Positions 48,546 to 60,295 of a DNA stretch of 64,000 nt are shown one piece after another. The stretch comes from Maratus speciosus (Eukaryota > Arthropoda > Arachnida > Araneae > Salticidae), in NCBI GenBank assembly GCA_963932465.1, contig OZ010787.1, forward strand, positions 36,150,087-36,214,086, in the 5' to 3' direction. The number at the start of each line of letters is the position of its first letter. Position 1 is the first letter of the stretch. Under the pieces are notes generated by a model that was given only the letters and a program-made list of their open reading frames with translations, had not been told where the DNA came from and ran no database searches. The position numbers were made by a program, and so were the translations under genes.

Positions 48546-49530
48546 AAGGGAACCCCTTTTGGTGCTGCTCACACCTAGCATTGAGACCTGGTGCATTTTA
48601 AAGCCCTATATTACGAAGTTTGAGAATCGATAAATTTTTTTTGTTAAAATAATATTTCTTGATTTTACAGTAGCATAACTTTCTGAAAATACCATTTTCA
48701 AGACCCCTTATCAGACTATTAACAGTAAAGTTTTTTTTAAATAAAAATTAGTTAATAATAAGCATAAATATTGAAAAAAGCATAAAAATTCCTTCAAAAA
48801 CCCACAAATTTGATTTTGAAAAATTGCAACATTATATTCATGTTTTTGGTGGGGAAAAAGTTGGTGGATTTTACAAAAAGTAGAGCTTTCCAGCAACTCT
48901 ATCGAAACGTCATAGCTATCTGTCTTGTGGGAGGAGTGATTTGGACTTCAGTAGAAATTGTAACGTCTGACCTAATTAGCCACAGTAATTTTTCTAAATT
49001 GTATAAAAATATTAATTTACTTTATGATTACTTTTACCAAAGGACCATTTAATACAGTAACATTTCATTTTAAACATTCGAAATATTATTCCATTCAATT
49101 TCAAAAGAAAACAGTTTGCTTATTTTGTATTTCATTAAAAAATAGTTTTCAATGATCTAGAAAGTTTTTATAGAAATGTATTTGCTGTTTATATATTTAT
49201 CCTCAGCATAGAAAAAAATGGAAAAACCTAATTCTTGTTTCTTATGCTATCAATTATCAAACCGCAATCTGATATAATTCTAATTTGTGCATTTACTCCC
49301 CAAATAAAGTAGGCAGAAAAATTGTAGCACCATATTTGGCGAATTAACTCACTTTTGGCGTGAAATAAACAAATAAAGTAATAATATAAAATTAAAAGTA
49401 TAAAAAAAGTATATAAAATATGATTTTAACAGAGAAATTTAATTGATTCTCTAACTTTTATGTATAGGGCTGCAAATGCACCAGGTCTCGATGGTAGGTG
49501 TGAGCAGCATCAAAAGTGGTTTCCTTTTAA
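48546..49530. mobile_element. Element with ~60-bp inverted ends, ~1 kb
   Basis: The left end AAGGGAACCCCTTTTGGTGC then TGCTCACACCTAGCATTGAG is mirrored at 49467-49530 (CTCGATGGTAGGTGTGAGCA; AAAGTGGTTTCCTT). The arms are about 85% similar by eye. No transposase is seen and the target duplication is unclear. A short hydrophobic open frame inside (48810-49052) is not supported as a gene. Confidence 0.7.
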
Positions 49531-50469
49531 GTAGAGTTTCTGCTGTTAATACTAAGTATTGCATGAAAAAAAAAACTTTTTTTTATGAATCAAGAAGAAA
49601 GTGAGATTCGTGTTATTCTGCAGTGTACAACCTGCCCTTCTTGAAACCTAAACATGTATCCAATTTTTGTCTATACTATTTACTTGTATTACAGATGGCC
49701 CATGGAGTTTTTACAATTTATGGATGTGGCCCTCTAACGTGAAAGGTTGAAGATCCACTATTATTGATTAATCATTTTTTAATTTTTATATAAATTTTAA
49801 GTTTATTTTAAGTAAATTTTAATATTTATAGTGCAGTAAAAATTGTTTAGAACTTATCTAATAAAATTTATTAATCTGTATGAAGTGAAGAGTTTGCTTT
49901 TGATATTTAATCAAGTTGTCTAGCTTAAGTCATAATCTGCTGTTTGACTTTCTTGTCTTCAGTACTGAAAGACATTTTGTGCATATTGCTTTGGATTATA
50001 AAACAATATTTATGTAAATTTTAAAGTATATAATTCTTCATTTTAAATGTATTTTTAAAAATGCATGCTTGCCCTAATGATAATGTAATGATTCAAACTG
50101 CCTTTTTATCCAGTGTTGCACAGGCAAATAAAAATAGAAAGATGTGCTTACAATTATTTCTATGCTAAGGCAATGTCTGTCATTTTATTTATAAGATTTT
50201 CAAAGCTATTTAAACTTCTGTGAAGTTCTTATGAATAAAATTTCAGTTGCAATTTGTTTCAACTTAAAATTTGATTTCGTGGTTGATTTATTTATTTATT
50301 TTTTTTTTTTTTTTTGCCAAAAAGTGCAAAATGAGTGAATCAATTGCAATAAGAAGATAGTTTGTTCTTTTATGGGATATTATTTCTTAACATTTTTGCC
50401 TGCTAACTTAAATAGGAAAACATTTAGAAAGATGCTGTTAATTGAAAAAAAAATTTTATTCTTTTTCAG

Positions 50470-50578
50470 GTGTGGCCTCAGTGTTTTAATGTCTTTATGG
50501 TATTTTTTGTTACATTAACAATATTTCCTGCAATTCATGCAGATATAAAACCAATTGATCCAGACTTTCCAATCCCTG
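50470..50578 (+). CDS. SLC29A-like: ENT exon 8: membrane segment 7
   Basis: Begins in phase 0 with VWPQCFNVFMVFFVTLTIFP and continues AIHADIKPIDPDFPIP, ending one base into a valine codon before GTAAGT. The TLTIFPAI run is the conserved seventh helix of ENT proteins. The preceding 20-kb intron is therefore spliced across all the nested repeats. Confidence 0.93.
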
Positions 50579-52954
50579 GTAAGTTTTTAGCAGATAACTC
50601 TAATTTCAATTACTAATTTTTTCATTACTTTACTGCAATTTTAAATGTTTAATTGGCCATTAAATAATTAGTTGCCATTTTATGTTAAAAATTTTGCTTC
50701 TGTGTCAGTCAGCAGTAGATAGATAAATCACTCAGCAGTAGTGTTTAGCTATCAATGAACAATAAAATGCATTGGATACATCTTCCTCCCTCTTAAAAAT
50801 GAAAATTATTTTGATGAACTTTAAATTTAGTTTGATATGGGCTGTTATTTCTTTCCAAGGTATTCATATACATTTCTAGTATGCAATTGCCATCTTATAA
50901 AACAGCTAACAACTGTGTGCTATGATTATTTTGCTTATCTTGGTTTCCTTTGCAGACTATTAATAAGGCATTTATGGCATACATTCTGGGAGTTTATAAA
51001 TAATTAGGAAATATTTAGATCAGCCTCATAAGATTCAAATGATCATGTCAGCCAAGAGACCATCACATGCATTTGTCATTCAAAGATTGACAATAACAAT
51101 TCTGTTTGGAATGTTATACCCAGACATCATGGTTGCTGCAGACTTGCATGACATTCTTTTCAGTGATGAATTTTGCTTGTATTTTGACATATGATTATCA
51201 AATTTTCATATGGGAGAAATCAAACAGGAGTTCTCAAATAAGCTTTACTGTTCAGAGACACACAGCCAATATTCTTGGTGTGCTAAAGATATGAGGTGTT
51301 ATCTCTTAAGGTAACAGATTACTTTGTGTTCATACATAGAACTCTAATAATACAGTTTTTGTTATTATAACTGTATAGCTGCCAACTTGTACAGTTTGGA
51401 TGTACAATGTTGTTTAATAGTGAAAAAGTAATATTTTTTTCTCAAATCTTTAGCCCAAATGATTTGAAAACTCAACCCAATTATGATTAAATTGTCATAA
51501 AACATATTCAAAAGAATTTTTGTGTACAAGGGAATGTCATGAAGGAGAACATATTACTCAATGCAATGTGTGCAATTCGGATATTAAAATTTCTTGGGGA
51601 GATAGTGATATAAAAGAATATTTTGATAGGACTAAATATTCAGATAACTTATGCACAAAGAAAGAAGAAACAATATTACATTTTTTGTTGCATATATTTT
51701 TAATGTTTTGCCCTTTTAAGCATGTCATCTAAATATATCTTAACAATTGTGCAGTTTCCAAAACTGACATGTTGGTATGTAACTGAAATCAGTTATACTT
51801 TTCTTCATGGCTTGTGACTCTGGTGCCATTTTTATAACAAGATAATTAATGCTTACCCCCATATAGCTCTCATATCTCTAGAATATCTTCATGCTATCTA
51901 AATTCTTCCTTGATTAGAAAGGACTTCTAATCTTTCATCAGTTTAACATGCATAGGACTCACTAAGTCATTAAGCATGGCTCACAGAATACCAAAGATCT
52001 CAAATACTTATCTTCCAGTATAGCAGCATGTATCGCCAGGAAAAGTTTCATAAATTATGAATTGTAGCATTTAAGATGCTAACCATTTTAAATTGTCCTA
52101 TAATGTTGAAATTGTAATGTAATTGAATTGAAATCAGCCAGTTGCTGATTCAGATTATGCAATACCATCACAGGAAAATGGTTTATTTTAGAAATGTACA
52201 TTACATAATAAATCTTGAGTTATAGTTTTATTATTTCTCATATTGTGATTTATTTTATAGGCACGTGAGGATTTTTGTTTTTTGAGCTGGCTTATGCATA
52301 TAAATAAGCTTATTTTTTTACAGTCAATATGTTCATGGCAATTACTTGCATACAACTTCAATCAAGAACAGCATCTGATGTGTTACTCATCTTATTCATA
52401 ATATTAAATTAAGATTCTCATAGATATCTCATTATATATGTTGCAAAGTTACAAAATATTAAGAAATAAATTTAGCAATCATATTCAAATAAAGAATTGT
52501 TTTGTTTTTTTATTTAGCAAAAAAAAAGTTCATCAAATGCAAATTTTTAAATAATAAAATCAGAATTATTTGACAGGAAAATATGAAAAAATTTGTTTTT
52601 CTGCATCATTATTTCATAGATATGTCCCCTTCTTCAGGTATAAATTTTGTAGCACTCAACTATCCAGTTTGAAAACTTTGTTTACATTATCTTTTCTAAA
52701 TTTTGTACTATTCTAAACTATGTAACTAATAATTCTAATTTATAAAATTTTATTAATGCAAAAACTATGATTATTATTTTTCACAAATATATAAAAAAAA
52801 ATTGTGTGCTTTTTGAAAATCAATAATGGTGGAGAGGGGGGTAAATATTTTTTACTGGCTACCCGATTTTATCAAATTTGTAAAGCCCTGTCTGTGGAAG
52901 TTAATAGTTTTTATGCTATGTTTATTCTTTTAATAAAGATTTTTTTTTTTTCAG
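50579..52954. other. ENT intron 8 (2.4 kb)
   Basis: Donor GTAAGT, acceptor TTTTTTTTTTTCAG. It contains a Tc1-type transposase relic (about 51040-51330). The rest is AT-rich with no supported gene. Confidence 0.6.
51040..51330 (+). pseudogene. Relic of a Tc1-type transposase
   Basis: One frame reads DILFSDEFCLYF, the first catalytic Asp region of Tc1 transposases. After a frameshift another frame reads DYQIFIWEKSNR, QRHTA and LGVLKI-stop-GVIS, matching the family's basic stretch and its VMVWG-x-IS motif with the Trp turned into a stop. It is unrelated in sequence detail to the Tc1 copy at 27517. Ends cannot be found, so it is an old fragment. Confidence 0.7.
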
Positions 52955-53040
52955 TGAAGTATTTTACTCCAGTAACTTGTTTTCTTTGTTTCAACTTCTT
53001 TGCTATGTTTGGAAGTATGATTTCCAATTGGATTAAGTGG
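52955..53040 (+). CDS. SLC29A-like: ENT exon 9: membrane segment 8
   Basis: Completes the valine codon, then KYFTPVTCFLCFNFFAMFGS and MISNWIKW; ends in phase 0 before GTAAGT. It is the last exon I can assign to ENT. In relatives the next residues open the loop before helix 9; no matching exon is found in the remaining 11 kb. Confidence 0.92.
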
Positions 53041-54400
53041 GTAAGTATTTGCATCTCTTTTAATAAATAATGTATCTGGTTATAAATATTAATAAGAATT
53101 TTCATGTATAACCTACTGCATGTTTCCATTATCGGAAATAACTACTCTTGGGGCATAGCTTACTTGTCAATGGGTATCATACTACAGAGGAGTGTAAATC
53201 TGCGAAAAGAAATAGTACTGTACAGAATCTGAAAGACATGACACATTTAATCTTTTTTTGAAACATTTTCATATGAAAAATGGTTGACTCATTAATCAAA
53301 ATTGATTGAGCTTAACATACATTCATTTTTATGATAAATATCAAATAATAATCAAAGAAACATATTTATCTGTGCAAAAGTTTTCTGGCGAGAATTTGGC
53401 GTGGTAGAAGTAACTGACTAGGCAACCTTAGGACTCCCTAGTGTTTTGCGGGGTGATGTACAATGGATAATTCTCCTGCCATTTTCAGAGATTGAAGGTT
53501 TTCGATGTCCAATCAAAAGTCTCATTTTTTAAACTATTAAATATAGAGAGAAGGTTTCGATGGATTCGAAAATTTTACCCCAAGTACATACCAAACACAT
53601 TGATTAAATATTTAAAATAACGAAAGTAAAATATATTTTTGAAAAATAACACAGATAAAAGTTCTTTTTCTTTAAGGCTGTTCTCAAGAAACTATTTTTC
53701 CTCGCTCAACAACAGGAAACTTTCTAAATGGAGCTCGTTTTTAAATGTAAAAACAGGATACTTGTAGCCATGATTTTTTAAGGGATTTGTAATTGAACAG
53801 CTTTTTCTCCTGGCAAATTAATTTCAAGCAATTGTTGTCTCGGAATGGATTTTATTATTATTATTATTATTCACCAGTTATTCGTAATGCATACTATAGT
53901 CTTGATAAGTTAATTTATAATTTAATTTGACATAAATCAATTAACTGGAAATGAAATTGTAAAGTATGTAGATTATAGGAATGGGATAAAACAATTTCTT
54001 CAGTGTAACTGAAAATGTCGATTTGTCTGTAATTATTAAAGAACATATAGAAAAAAAAAGTTTTTCATTCTTTTTTAAGAGACAATTAAAAAAAAATTTA
54101 TATTACAAATCTTAGGATGAAATTTATACTGAAAGTGGAATAAAATTTGTAAGGATATTATTAGATTATTTTCAAATTTTGCTTTTGTTTTAAACATAAA
54201 AATTGAAGAATGCTAAATAAGAATTTTATTAAAATTTTCATTAAATTTTTTAATCGGATTCATAATAAAAGGCTGCACATCTTTTTAGTTTTTAGTATTG
54301 ATTTTTATGAGCTTATTGCACTGGTTAAAATTTGTTATCGTAATGCAGCTTTCATATCTGAGGCAAAATAACAATTTACCCAGATAGCATGTAAGGTTTC
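53041..54400. other. Intron after ENT exon 9, no supported feature
   Basis: AT-rich. A short stretch near 53675-53730 (AAGGCTGTTCTCAAGAAAC) resembles words in the interspersed family at 15135. A (TTA)n run lies at 53850-53870. No gene seen. Confidence 0.5.
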
Positions 54401-54504
54401 CGAAAAGGGTCGTTTTTGCTTTACTTTCTAACTATCCTGCAAAGGTTTTCGTGATAATCGTGTAGCCAACCCATGTTCGGAAATCATTATGATCCGTACG
54501 ATTT

Positions 54505-54518
54505 TTGCGCATGCGCAA
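54505..54518. promoter_or_regulatory. Perfect NRF-1-type palindrome
   Basis: TTGCGCATGCGCAA is a 14-bp perfect palindrome containing the NRF-1 site GCGCATGCGC, typical of housekeeping promoters just upstream of start sites. It lies about 110 bases before an ATG-donor junction and within a locally GC-richer stretch (54480-54620), unlike the surrounding sequence. Confidence 0.45.
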
Positions 54519-54529
54519 CTTATTTCTTT

Positions 54530-54618
54530 TCCCGACCAGCGTAGGCGTAGCGTCTCCCAATGGCGTCTGTTTTGAAAGCTTTCGTTGTGTCAAGTTTCTA
54601 ACATTTACAGAAAATGCG
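54530..54618 (+). other. Candidate first exon of an unrecognised gene
   Basis: GC-richer sequence downstream of the NRF-1-type site ends in AAAATGCG|GTAAGT, an ATG five bases before a consensus donor, as in many compact housekeeping genes. An earlier ATG (54559) opens a 13-codon frame ending in TAA before the donor. The transcription start is not defined. Joined to the next candidate exon (59428), the terminal ATG would meet a stop within a few codons, so this exon would act as untranslated leader. Entirely inferred from signals. Confidence 0.3.
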
Positions 54619-55300
54619 GTAAGTTTGCCATTACTTTTACTTATTAGTATATATCATTATTGTTTAAATCGTTCTTACTGTAGTCTTTTTTTCTTCTGTA
54701 CTGTCTTATATTTAAGATTTCTGTGTAAGTTACCCATGAGGAAAAGATATTTGATTCAACGCTATTTTGTTTAATTATGTTATACAGCATGCTAATCTTT
54801 AAATTAAACTAACTTCTATAAACATGATTTACTTAAAACATGTTATAACGTATCGTTTCACGTTTCGTAACCATCGCGAATTTTCAAATGTATTTTGATA
54901 ACATAACTGCAGTTCCGTTATATATACTTTTAACACATAGGATTGACGTAATGGTAATGTAAATGAACCATAAAATACGAAATCGAGAAAGTGTAAGGAG
55001 TTTTTTGTAGGAGTAAGTGTTTAGGAACATATTTTATTATAATAAAACATTTTTAATTATGATCGAGGCTAACTAGTGTTTTTATAATTAAAAACACTTA
55101 AGTCTTAAACACAATTTTGTTTTTATGTTTAATTATTTTAAACTTGTAAAAATAAATTTTATCTTTTTTTCTTAAAGTCTTCAAAAAATAAGGAATGTAT
55201 ACTTAAAGTTTTAAAATCACCACCACCCCCTTGCTGTGGACTGATTTACAAATCAAAACAGACTTTGACCTTCAACAAATTACATTCATTTGAAAATATA
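54619..55300. other. Non-coding stretch between candidate exon and MITE
   Basis: AT-rich; no gene, repeat end or splice-bounded open frame identified. Confidence 0.5.
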
Positions 55301-57051
55301 GGGTAGATGTGCCAGTAATGGACACCCTTAAGGAATTTCTTTAAAAATTATTTTTTTATTAATAGTTAAAATTATTATATTCCAGTTTTTTCAATATTAT
55401 ATTAATCTATCAACAATATTTAACCATTCTTATAGCCTCATTTCCCAATATGAATAGAAATTTAATTTTAAATAACAGAAATATATCAAAACACCCAAAA
55501 GCCCAGTAATGGACACCCTCTGGCCCAGTAGTGGACACCCTCTGTTCCAGTAATGGACACCCCCTAAAAAGTAATAAATATAACTGTTTTTATGACTATT
55601 TAGAGCCAGAATTTAATGAATACATACTAATGAAACAAAATAGTTATTTTCAAATAAATTTAACATTTAGGATACCAGTAATTAATAAAGTATTTGTGAT
55701 AATCATTTATTGTTTGTATCAATTATTGAAATTATCAGAAGATCGATAGTTTTAATTATTTTAGATGGATAGATTAAAATACTAAATATCAGGCAATTAC
55801 AGCTATCAAATTATTGTAACAGTGGTGGATTTAAAGGGTAATTAAAAAAAAATTTGGAATATTAATGTTTAGTTTTGTGCCACTATTTTTAAATGTTTAG
55901 TTTTGTGTCCCTATTTTTAACAATCTTCCAGACTCTACTTGATATATCATTTATAATAATTAATATTACAAATATGAAAGAAGTGATATTGTGAGTTGAA
56001 TATTTTAAATATTAAATAAAAATTTATTTAGTATTTAAATTAATTTCAAAATAAAACTGTAGTACTGATGTTTGAGGCCAATGATCTGCAGATTTACTAT
56101 AGTTTCATGAATATTACCTGTAACTTTCATTAATAGTATTACATTTTTTTTAAAAATAAGGAAACATTTAAGACAGAAAATAGATTTTTAATAGCTTCTG
56201 TAACTTAATTGCTTTTATTTAAACGGAGAGGGATTAAGCCCTATGAACCCCTCTTTGACTGTGCTCGTAAACAATATTTTTTGCTTCCTGGCTGGTTTGA
56301 TTGCCGGATTATAAAATATGCAAGGTATATGTACTACATAAAAAAAAATAGTAATAAATAAAATAAAATATTGAAATCTCATAAAATAACTTAAAAGCAG
56401 CTATTTATAAAAGTTTTGGTGTTATTACATTTTGGTAAGTATAATTTAAAAATTAAATTTGATTTAATTTTTATCAATCAAATAAAAATTTGATTGATAT
56501 GAGATAAATTTGATATATGATGATATATTTGATATATGTGATAAATTTGATTGTGTGATGTTTATAGTGCATAAAATACTTTTGCAGTTAAGCCGAAGTA
56601 TTTTATGCACTATAAACATCACTAAAATTGCATTTTTAGCAATGTCTACATGGGGTGTCCATTACTGGAAAATGACTAATTAACCATCCCCTCTTAAAAT
56701 CTTAAAAATAAATGAAATTTTGTAAATGGCCATTGGTATATAAAATTCAAAGTTTTCGATTGCTACTCAGACAAAAACATTCAAATTTTGTAAGAAAATA
56801 AATAATATATAAATTGATTAAACGAAGCCAACTCTTAGCCTCTTCATTAAGATTTTCACAGAAAAACAGCAAAACTTTGAAACATTATTTTCTGCTTCCT
56901 GATTGGTTTGATTAAAAGTGTCAACAATAACCCAGTTTTATAAAACATACAAGGGGGAATTATAAAAAAAATAATTAAAGCTAAATATTTATTAGTTATT
57001 TTTTTATGAACCAAAAACATCAAGGGGTGTCCATTACTGGCACATCTACCC
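55301..57051. mobile_element. TA-flanked inverted-repeat element, 1.75 kb
   Basis: Ends GGGTAGATGTGCCAGTAATG and, mirrored, CATTACTGGCACATCTACCC run for about 29 bp and are flanked by TA (55299-55300, 57052-57053). The sub-word CCAGTAATGGACACC recurs in tandem at 55504-55560 and again inverted near 56655. A 27-bp perfect hairpin lies inside at 56555-56622. No transposase frame; probably a non-autonomous Tc1/mariner/pogo-type element. Confidence 0.82.
56555..56622. repeat. Perfect 27-bp hairpin with 14-base loop
   Basis: Arm 56555-56581 (GTGATGTTTATAGTGCATAA...) is exactly mirrored by 56596-56622. Loop 56582-56595. It lies inside the 1.75-kb TA-flanked element. Confidence 0.92.
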
Positions 57052-59107
57052 TATATGCTGTGCATAGCGTATAAAACACGTAGATCATTTCATTTAAATG
57101 TATTTATCAAAATGTAGGTATATTGTTTGTTATCCCTTTTAGCGTCTATATATATATTATATTTACAGATGATTTTCTGTTGTAATTTTAAAATAACATC
57201 CAAACAGAAATCTTTTTTTTTTTTCAATTATATGCGAATATGACATCTGTGCCAATAATTGTATAATTTTAATGTCCTTCATTAAATTTATTTGAGAATA
57301 TCTTATCCTTATTGCACAAACACCCTTTTCGCTATTCCTATATTTATAGTAGCTGCTATATGTAAAATTTAAAAACTGTCTTCAAACACAAGTAATTATT
57401 TAAAAGTTTTTCTGCAAAAAACCCCCACTAAATCATGTGCATGTATACATCTGAAAAAATAAATTTGCTATGTGTAGTGAAGAATAAAAAAATTATTTAT
57501 TAAAAATAAACATATATTTACAGTAGAAATTAATTTTCGTATGTCATTTTGCCAGCTGATTGAGAATCGGCAAAGCTTTTAATATTAAGAGGCTGTACAT
57601 ATATAACGTTACCAACTTTATAGTAATTTTGTAATCTTTCCGGCTTTTACAATATCTTACATTATCATTCCTGGATTATGTCCCACCCTTCCATCACTAA
57701 TCATATTGTTATCAGTGTCTCAAAGTTCTTTTTTTTTCCTTTCATTTTATTTTTACATATTTTCAGTTATATGTAAACATATTGTTATATATCTGTTATT
57801 TATAAAATTTTCTAATAAAGAAGAAAGAGTATGTAAAATATCACTATATTAAATATAAAATAAGTTTATATCAATAAAATTTTTTAAAAGTATTTAAAAA
57901 TAGCTCTTTGTTACATAATGTATTCAACAGATATATTGTTTCTTGCCGCTCTTATCAACAAAACAGATAGACAACATTCTTCCTCTTTATTTTACTAATA
58001 AGCACAAGTATCACTTCAAACGTACTATCTGGTTTCTCCAACAGCGGATTATATGCAAATATATATTAAAAAAAATAGGAAAGCCAAACGTTGAGGTATT
58101 CCACATTTCAGAATGAAATAATTGTATATATAATCATTTAATGATTTTAATAATAACTTAGTATTTTCATAAAAATAGATAACTGAATATTTTGATGTAA
58201 AGAGACAGTTACAAATAGAAAAATGAATATTTTGGTTGGATCAAAAATGGTAACAATATCGAAAATGAATCTTCTCCCTCACCCTAGAGATATCTTAAGA
58301 TATCAAGTGCCAAACTCCACCTCCCTAAAGTGATACTGTTAAATTAAGCACAGCCTATAAAATCATGAGCCTTAAATGCTTATCAGTTAGCTTGTTAATT
58401 TTAAAATTGCCCATCAATACTTTTAGTTATTAATAGTAAATTGGAAAAAATGAAATCAAAATAAGAATTATTTAAAAATTAAATGTTTTGTAAATTCATA
58501 CAAATTAAAACTTGGTTTATTATTATTGTTGTTTAATTAATAAATATGAAATTACCTTACCCTTCTTGTCCCTTCCCCCCATAATTTTATCTGTACTGGC
58601 AGTGTGATTAGTGTGAAAACTGACAGGGCAGGAAATTCATACTACTACTTCTTTTGGTACTACCTGATTATCCCGACAACCAATTTCACCAAATAAAGTT
58701 AGTACATACTTTTAATAAGTGTACTTTTAGTAGTTGACCCAATAGCAGAAAATCCTCCAAGTGTTTGCAACAGATACTTCAGAGGCAGAAAATAATCTGC
58801 AGGTAAAACAGGTTTGACAGGTTGCAAGTTTTACAATCGAAGTGTTAATCAAACGATCACCTTTTTTTAAAAATGTTATTATGCATTTTATTAATTTTAC
58901 TAATAATAATCTTAAGTTTTTGTATTAAGTAAGTAAGAGCCAAACATAATATAAAGCGAAATAAGGGTTCAATGGAAAAATAACCTGCAAACGAAAAAAG
59001 AAAATCTGCGACTCCCATCTCTAACTTTCTGCTACCGGTGTAGTTGATAATAAATAATAAATATAAATTGGTACAAAAATACATTACAAAATGTATTGTA
59101 ATGTTAA
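57052..59107. other. Non-coding stretch, no supported feature
   Basis: AT-rich sequence. Several acceptor-like CAG words (57170, 57520, 57765, 58044) are not followed by convincing coding sequence. A - strand open frame at 58857-59084 has no recognisable domain. Confidence 0.5.
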
Positions 59108-59380
59108 GCCCTTCGTGACAACATATGTGTGATATAAAGTGTGTACACAGTCCTTGTAACTATTACTATATCGGAATGGTAATTTTTACGGTACTTTTCG
59201 GTTAGCCGGGCGCCAGTGTTAGATATACATACATATATATGTATATATACTTGTATACATAACACTGGCGACCGGCTAACTAAAAAGTACCATTTTTACC
59301 TTATTTAATATAAATTTATTAAATAAGGAAAAAGTCACTATTTGAAAATAGTGGTACAAGGGAGGCTTGTCATGAAGGGT
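59108..59380. mobile_element. piggyBac-type MITE with internal hairpin, 273 bp
   Basis: TTAA flanks both ends (59104-59107 and 59381-59384). Ends GCCCTTCGTGACAA and, mirrored, ACCCTTCATGACAA match closely. Inside, GGTACTTTTCGGTTAGCCGG...GCCAGTGTTA at 59179-59222 is mirrored at 59259-59300 around a TA-rich loop. The TTAA target is diagnostic of the piggyBac superfamily. Confidence 0.82.
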
Positions 59381-59427
59381 TTAAAAGTTTTTTCTTCATT
59401 GTTATTATTTTATGTTTTATTTTTTAG

Positions 59428-59541
59428 TTTCAAGAACTAATGACATCATCTGGTAAAGATGCTGAAGTCATGGTTGCTAGCATGTTGAGAAAATTACAGA
59501 TGATGTTGGAACAAAGTCCTAACAGAGGGTACAAAATCTAA
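59428..59541 (+). CDS. Candidate coding exon of unknown identity
   Basis: Begins after TTATTTTTTAG and is open in one frame only: FQELMTSSGKDAEVMVASML then RKLQMMLEQSPNRG and a stop at 59539. The residue mix and predicted helix look protein-like compared with surrounding sequence. Two readings fit. From the ATG at 59440 it could be the first coding exon of a separate gene with leader at about 54.5 kb, leaving at a weak donor AGAGG|GTACAA (after 59528). Or it continues ENT exon 9 in phase 0 as an alternative end. The sequence does not resemble the ENT C-terminus. I do not recognise the protein. Confidence 0.35.
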   Translation, partial: FQELMTSSGKDAEVMVASMLRKLQMMLEQSPNRGYKI

Positions 59542-59743
59542 AATTGCCCAGCAAGAAGAGGAACAGACAGTTGCTCTAATTTAACAGGTTGGTTATTATA
59601 TATTTTAACAAAATTTGTTTTTGTGAGTTCATGCTCAATGGTACGAATAATGTTTTCTTTTTCCTATGAAAGTTTGTATTTTTCTGTAACTGTACGCCAG
59701 TGTTAAATATATACATATATTTACACACACACACACATATATA

Positions 59744-60295
59744 TAGTGAAACCTCCCTGTGCGACCACCTCCTTGACCGATCATTTTTTCATGGAACGAA
59801 ATTTATTCCCATAGGCTCAATACTAATTTTACTTCCATTCAGAGACCATCCCATTTGAACTCCCTCCATGAGCAACCCATTTTTTTGAAAACTTTTTACT
59901 TTAAGATTTTAATTAAAACTTTTTTACTTTATGATTTTGATTTGAATCAATAGGTTACCTTTATGAGTAAAATTTCATTGAATAATTCAAGGAAAATGTA
60001 TCTTACCTTTATTATGCATATTTAATTATACATTATTGGTCATTTACTTGACCTTTACTTTCAATATTTTAATCATTTTCAAAATTATCTTACTTTTTAT
60101 CATTGTAGTTTATTACTTTACTTAATTATTTTAATATTTTACCATATTGCAAGCATTATGTATAATTTTGAATGCATTATTACATTCAAATTACTGTTTA
60201 AAAAATGTAAACAAAGTAATGATCAGAAATGTGCAAAATTCTAAATTCCGCACAACCACTGGTCCCAAGCTGTGCGGATTTGAGGGAGTCTACTG
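59744..60295. mobile_element. pogo-type MITE, 552 bp
   Basis: Left end TAGTGAAACCTCCCTGTGCG and right end, read inward, CAGTAGACTCCCTCAAATCC are alignable and flanked by TA (59742-59743 and 60296-60297). No transposase. Confidence 0.68.

Larger units (their letters stand above)
30137..50469. other. ENT intron 7 (20.3 kb), stacked repeats
   Basis: Donor GTAAGTCA, acceptor ATTCTTTTTCAG. It contains, in order: a TA-flanked MITE, a pogo-type MITE, a minisatellite field, a 4.7-kb element with hAT-like ends, a 9.5-kb foldback element, and a ~1-kb inverted-end element. Unexplained leftovers are 31137-31644, 32139-32380, 38822-38904 and 49530-50469, where I see no gene. All open frames inside are products of short tandem repeats. 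Confidence 0.85.
2840..53040 (+). other. SLC29A-like: Equilibrative nucleoside transporter gene (SLC29/ENT family), partial, nine exons
   Basis: ENT proteins are eleven-helix membrane carriers that let nucleosides, and in some members nucleobases, move down their gradients across plasma or organelle membranes. The nine exons join without a frame break: 143, 98, 51, 86, 49, 98, 96, 109 and 86 bases, 272 residues in all. Family landmarks in order are YF near residue 1, a membrane segment ending VFLAMLDSSTWP, YVTMASVVVIN, VNGIYQNS followed by YGLAAKLPMKY, NTSGTF, TAAIYYFITALF, the short cytoplasmic loop RFYRYHD...DERKVSGKIP, WPQCFNVF with TLTIFPAI, and KYFTPVTCF. Missing are the N-terminal segment (upstream) and roughly the last 110 residues. 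The gene spans over 50 kb because introns are packed with transposable elements. Paralogue assignment within the family is not possible. Confidence 0.93.
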
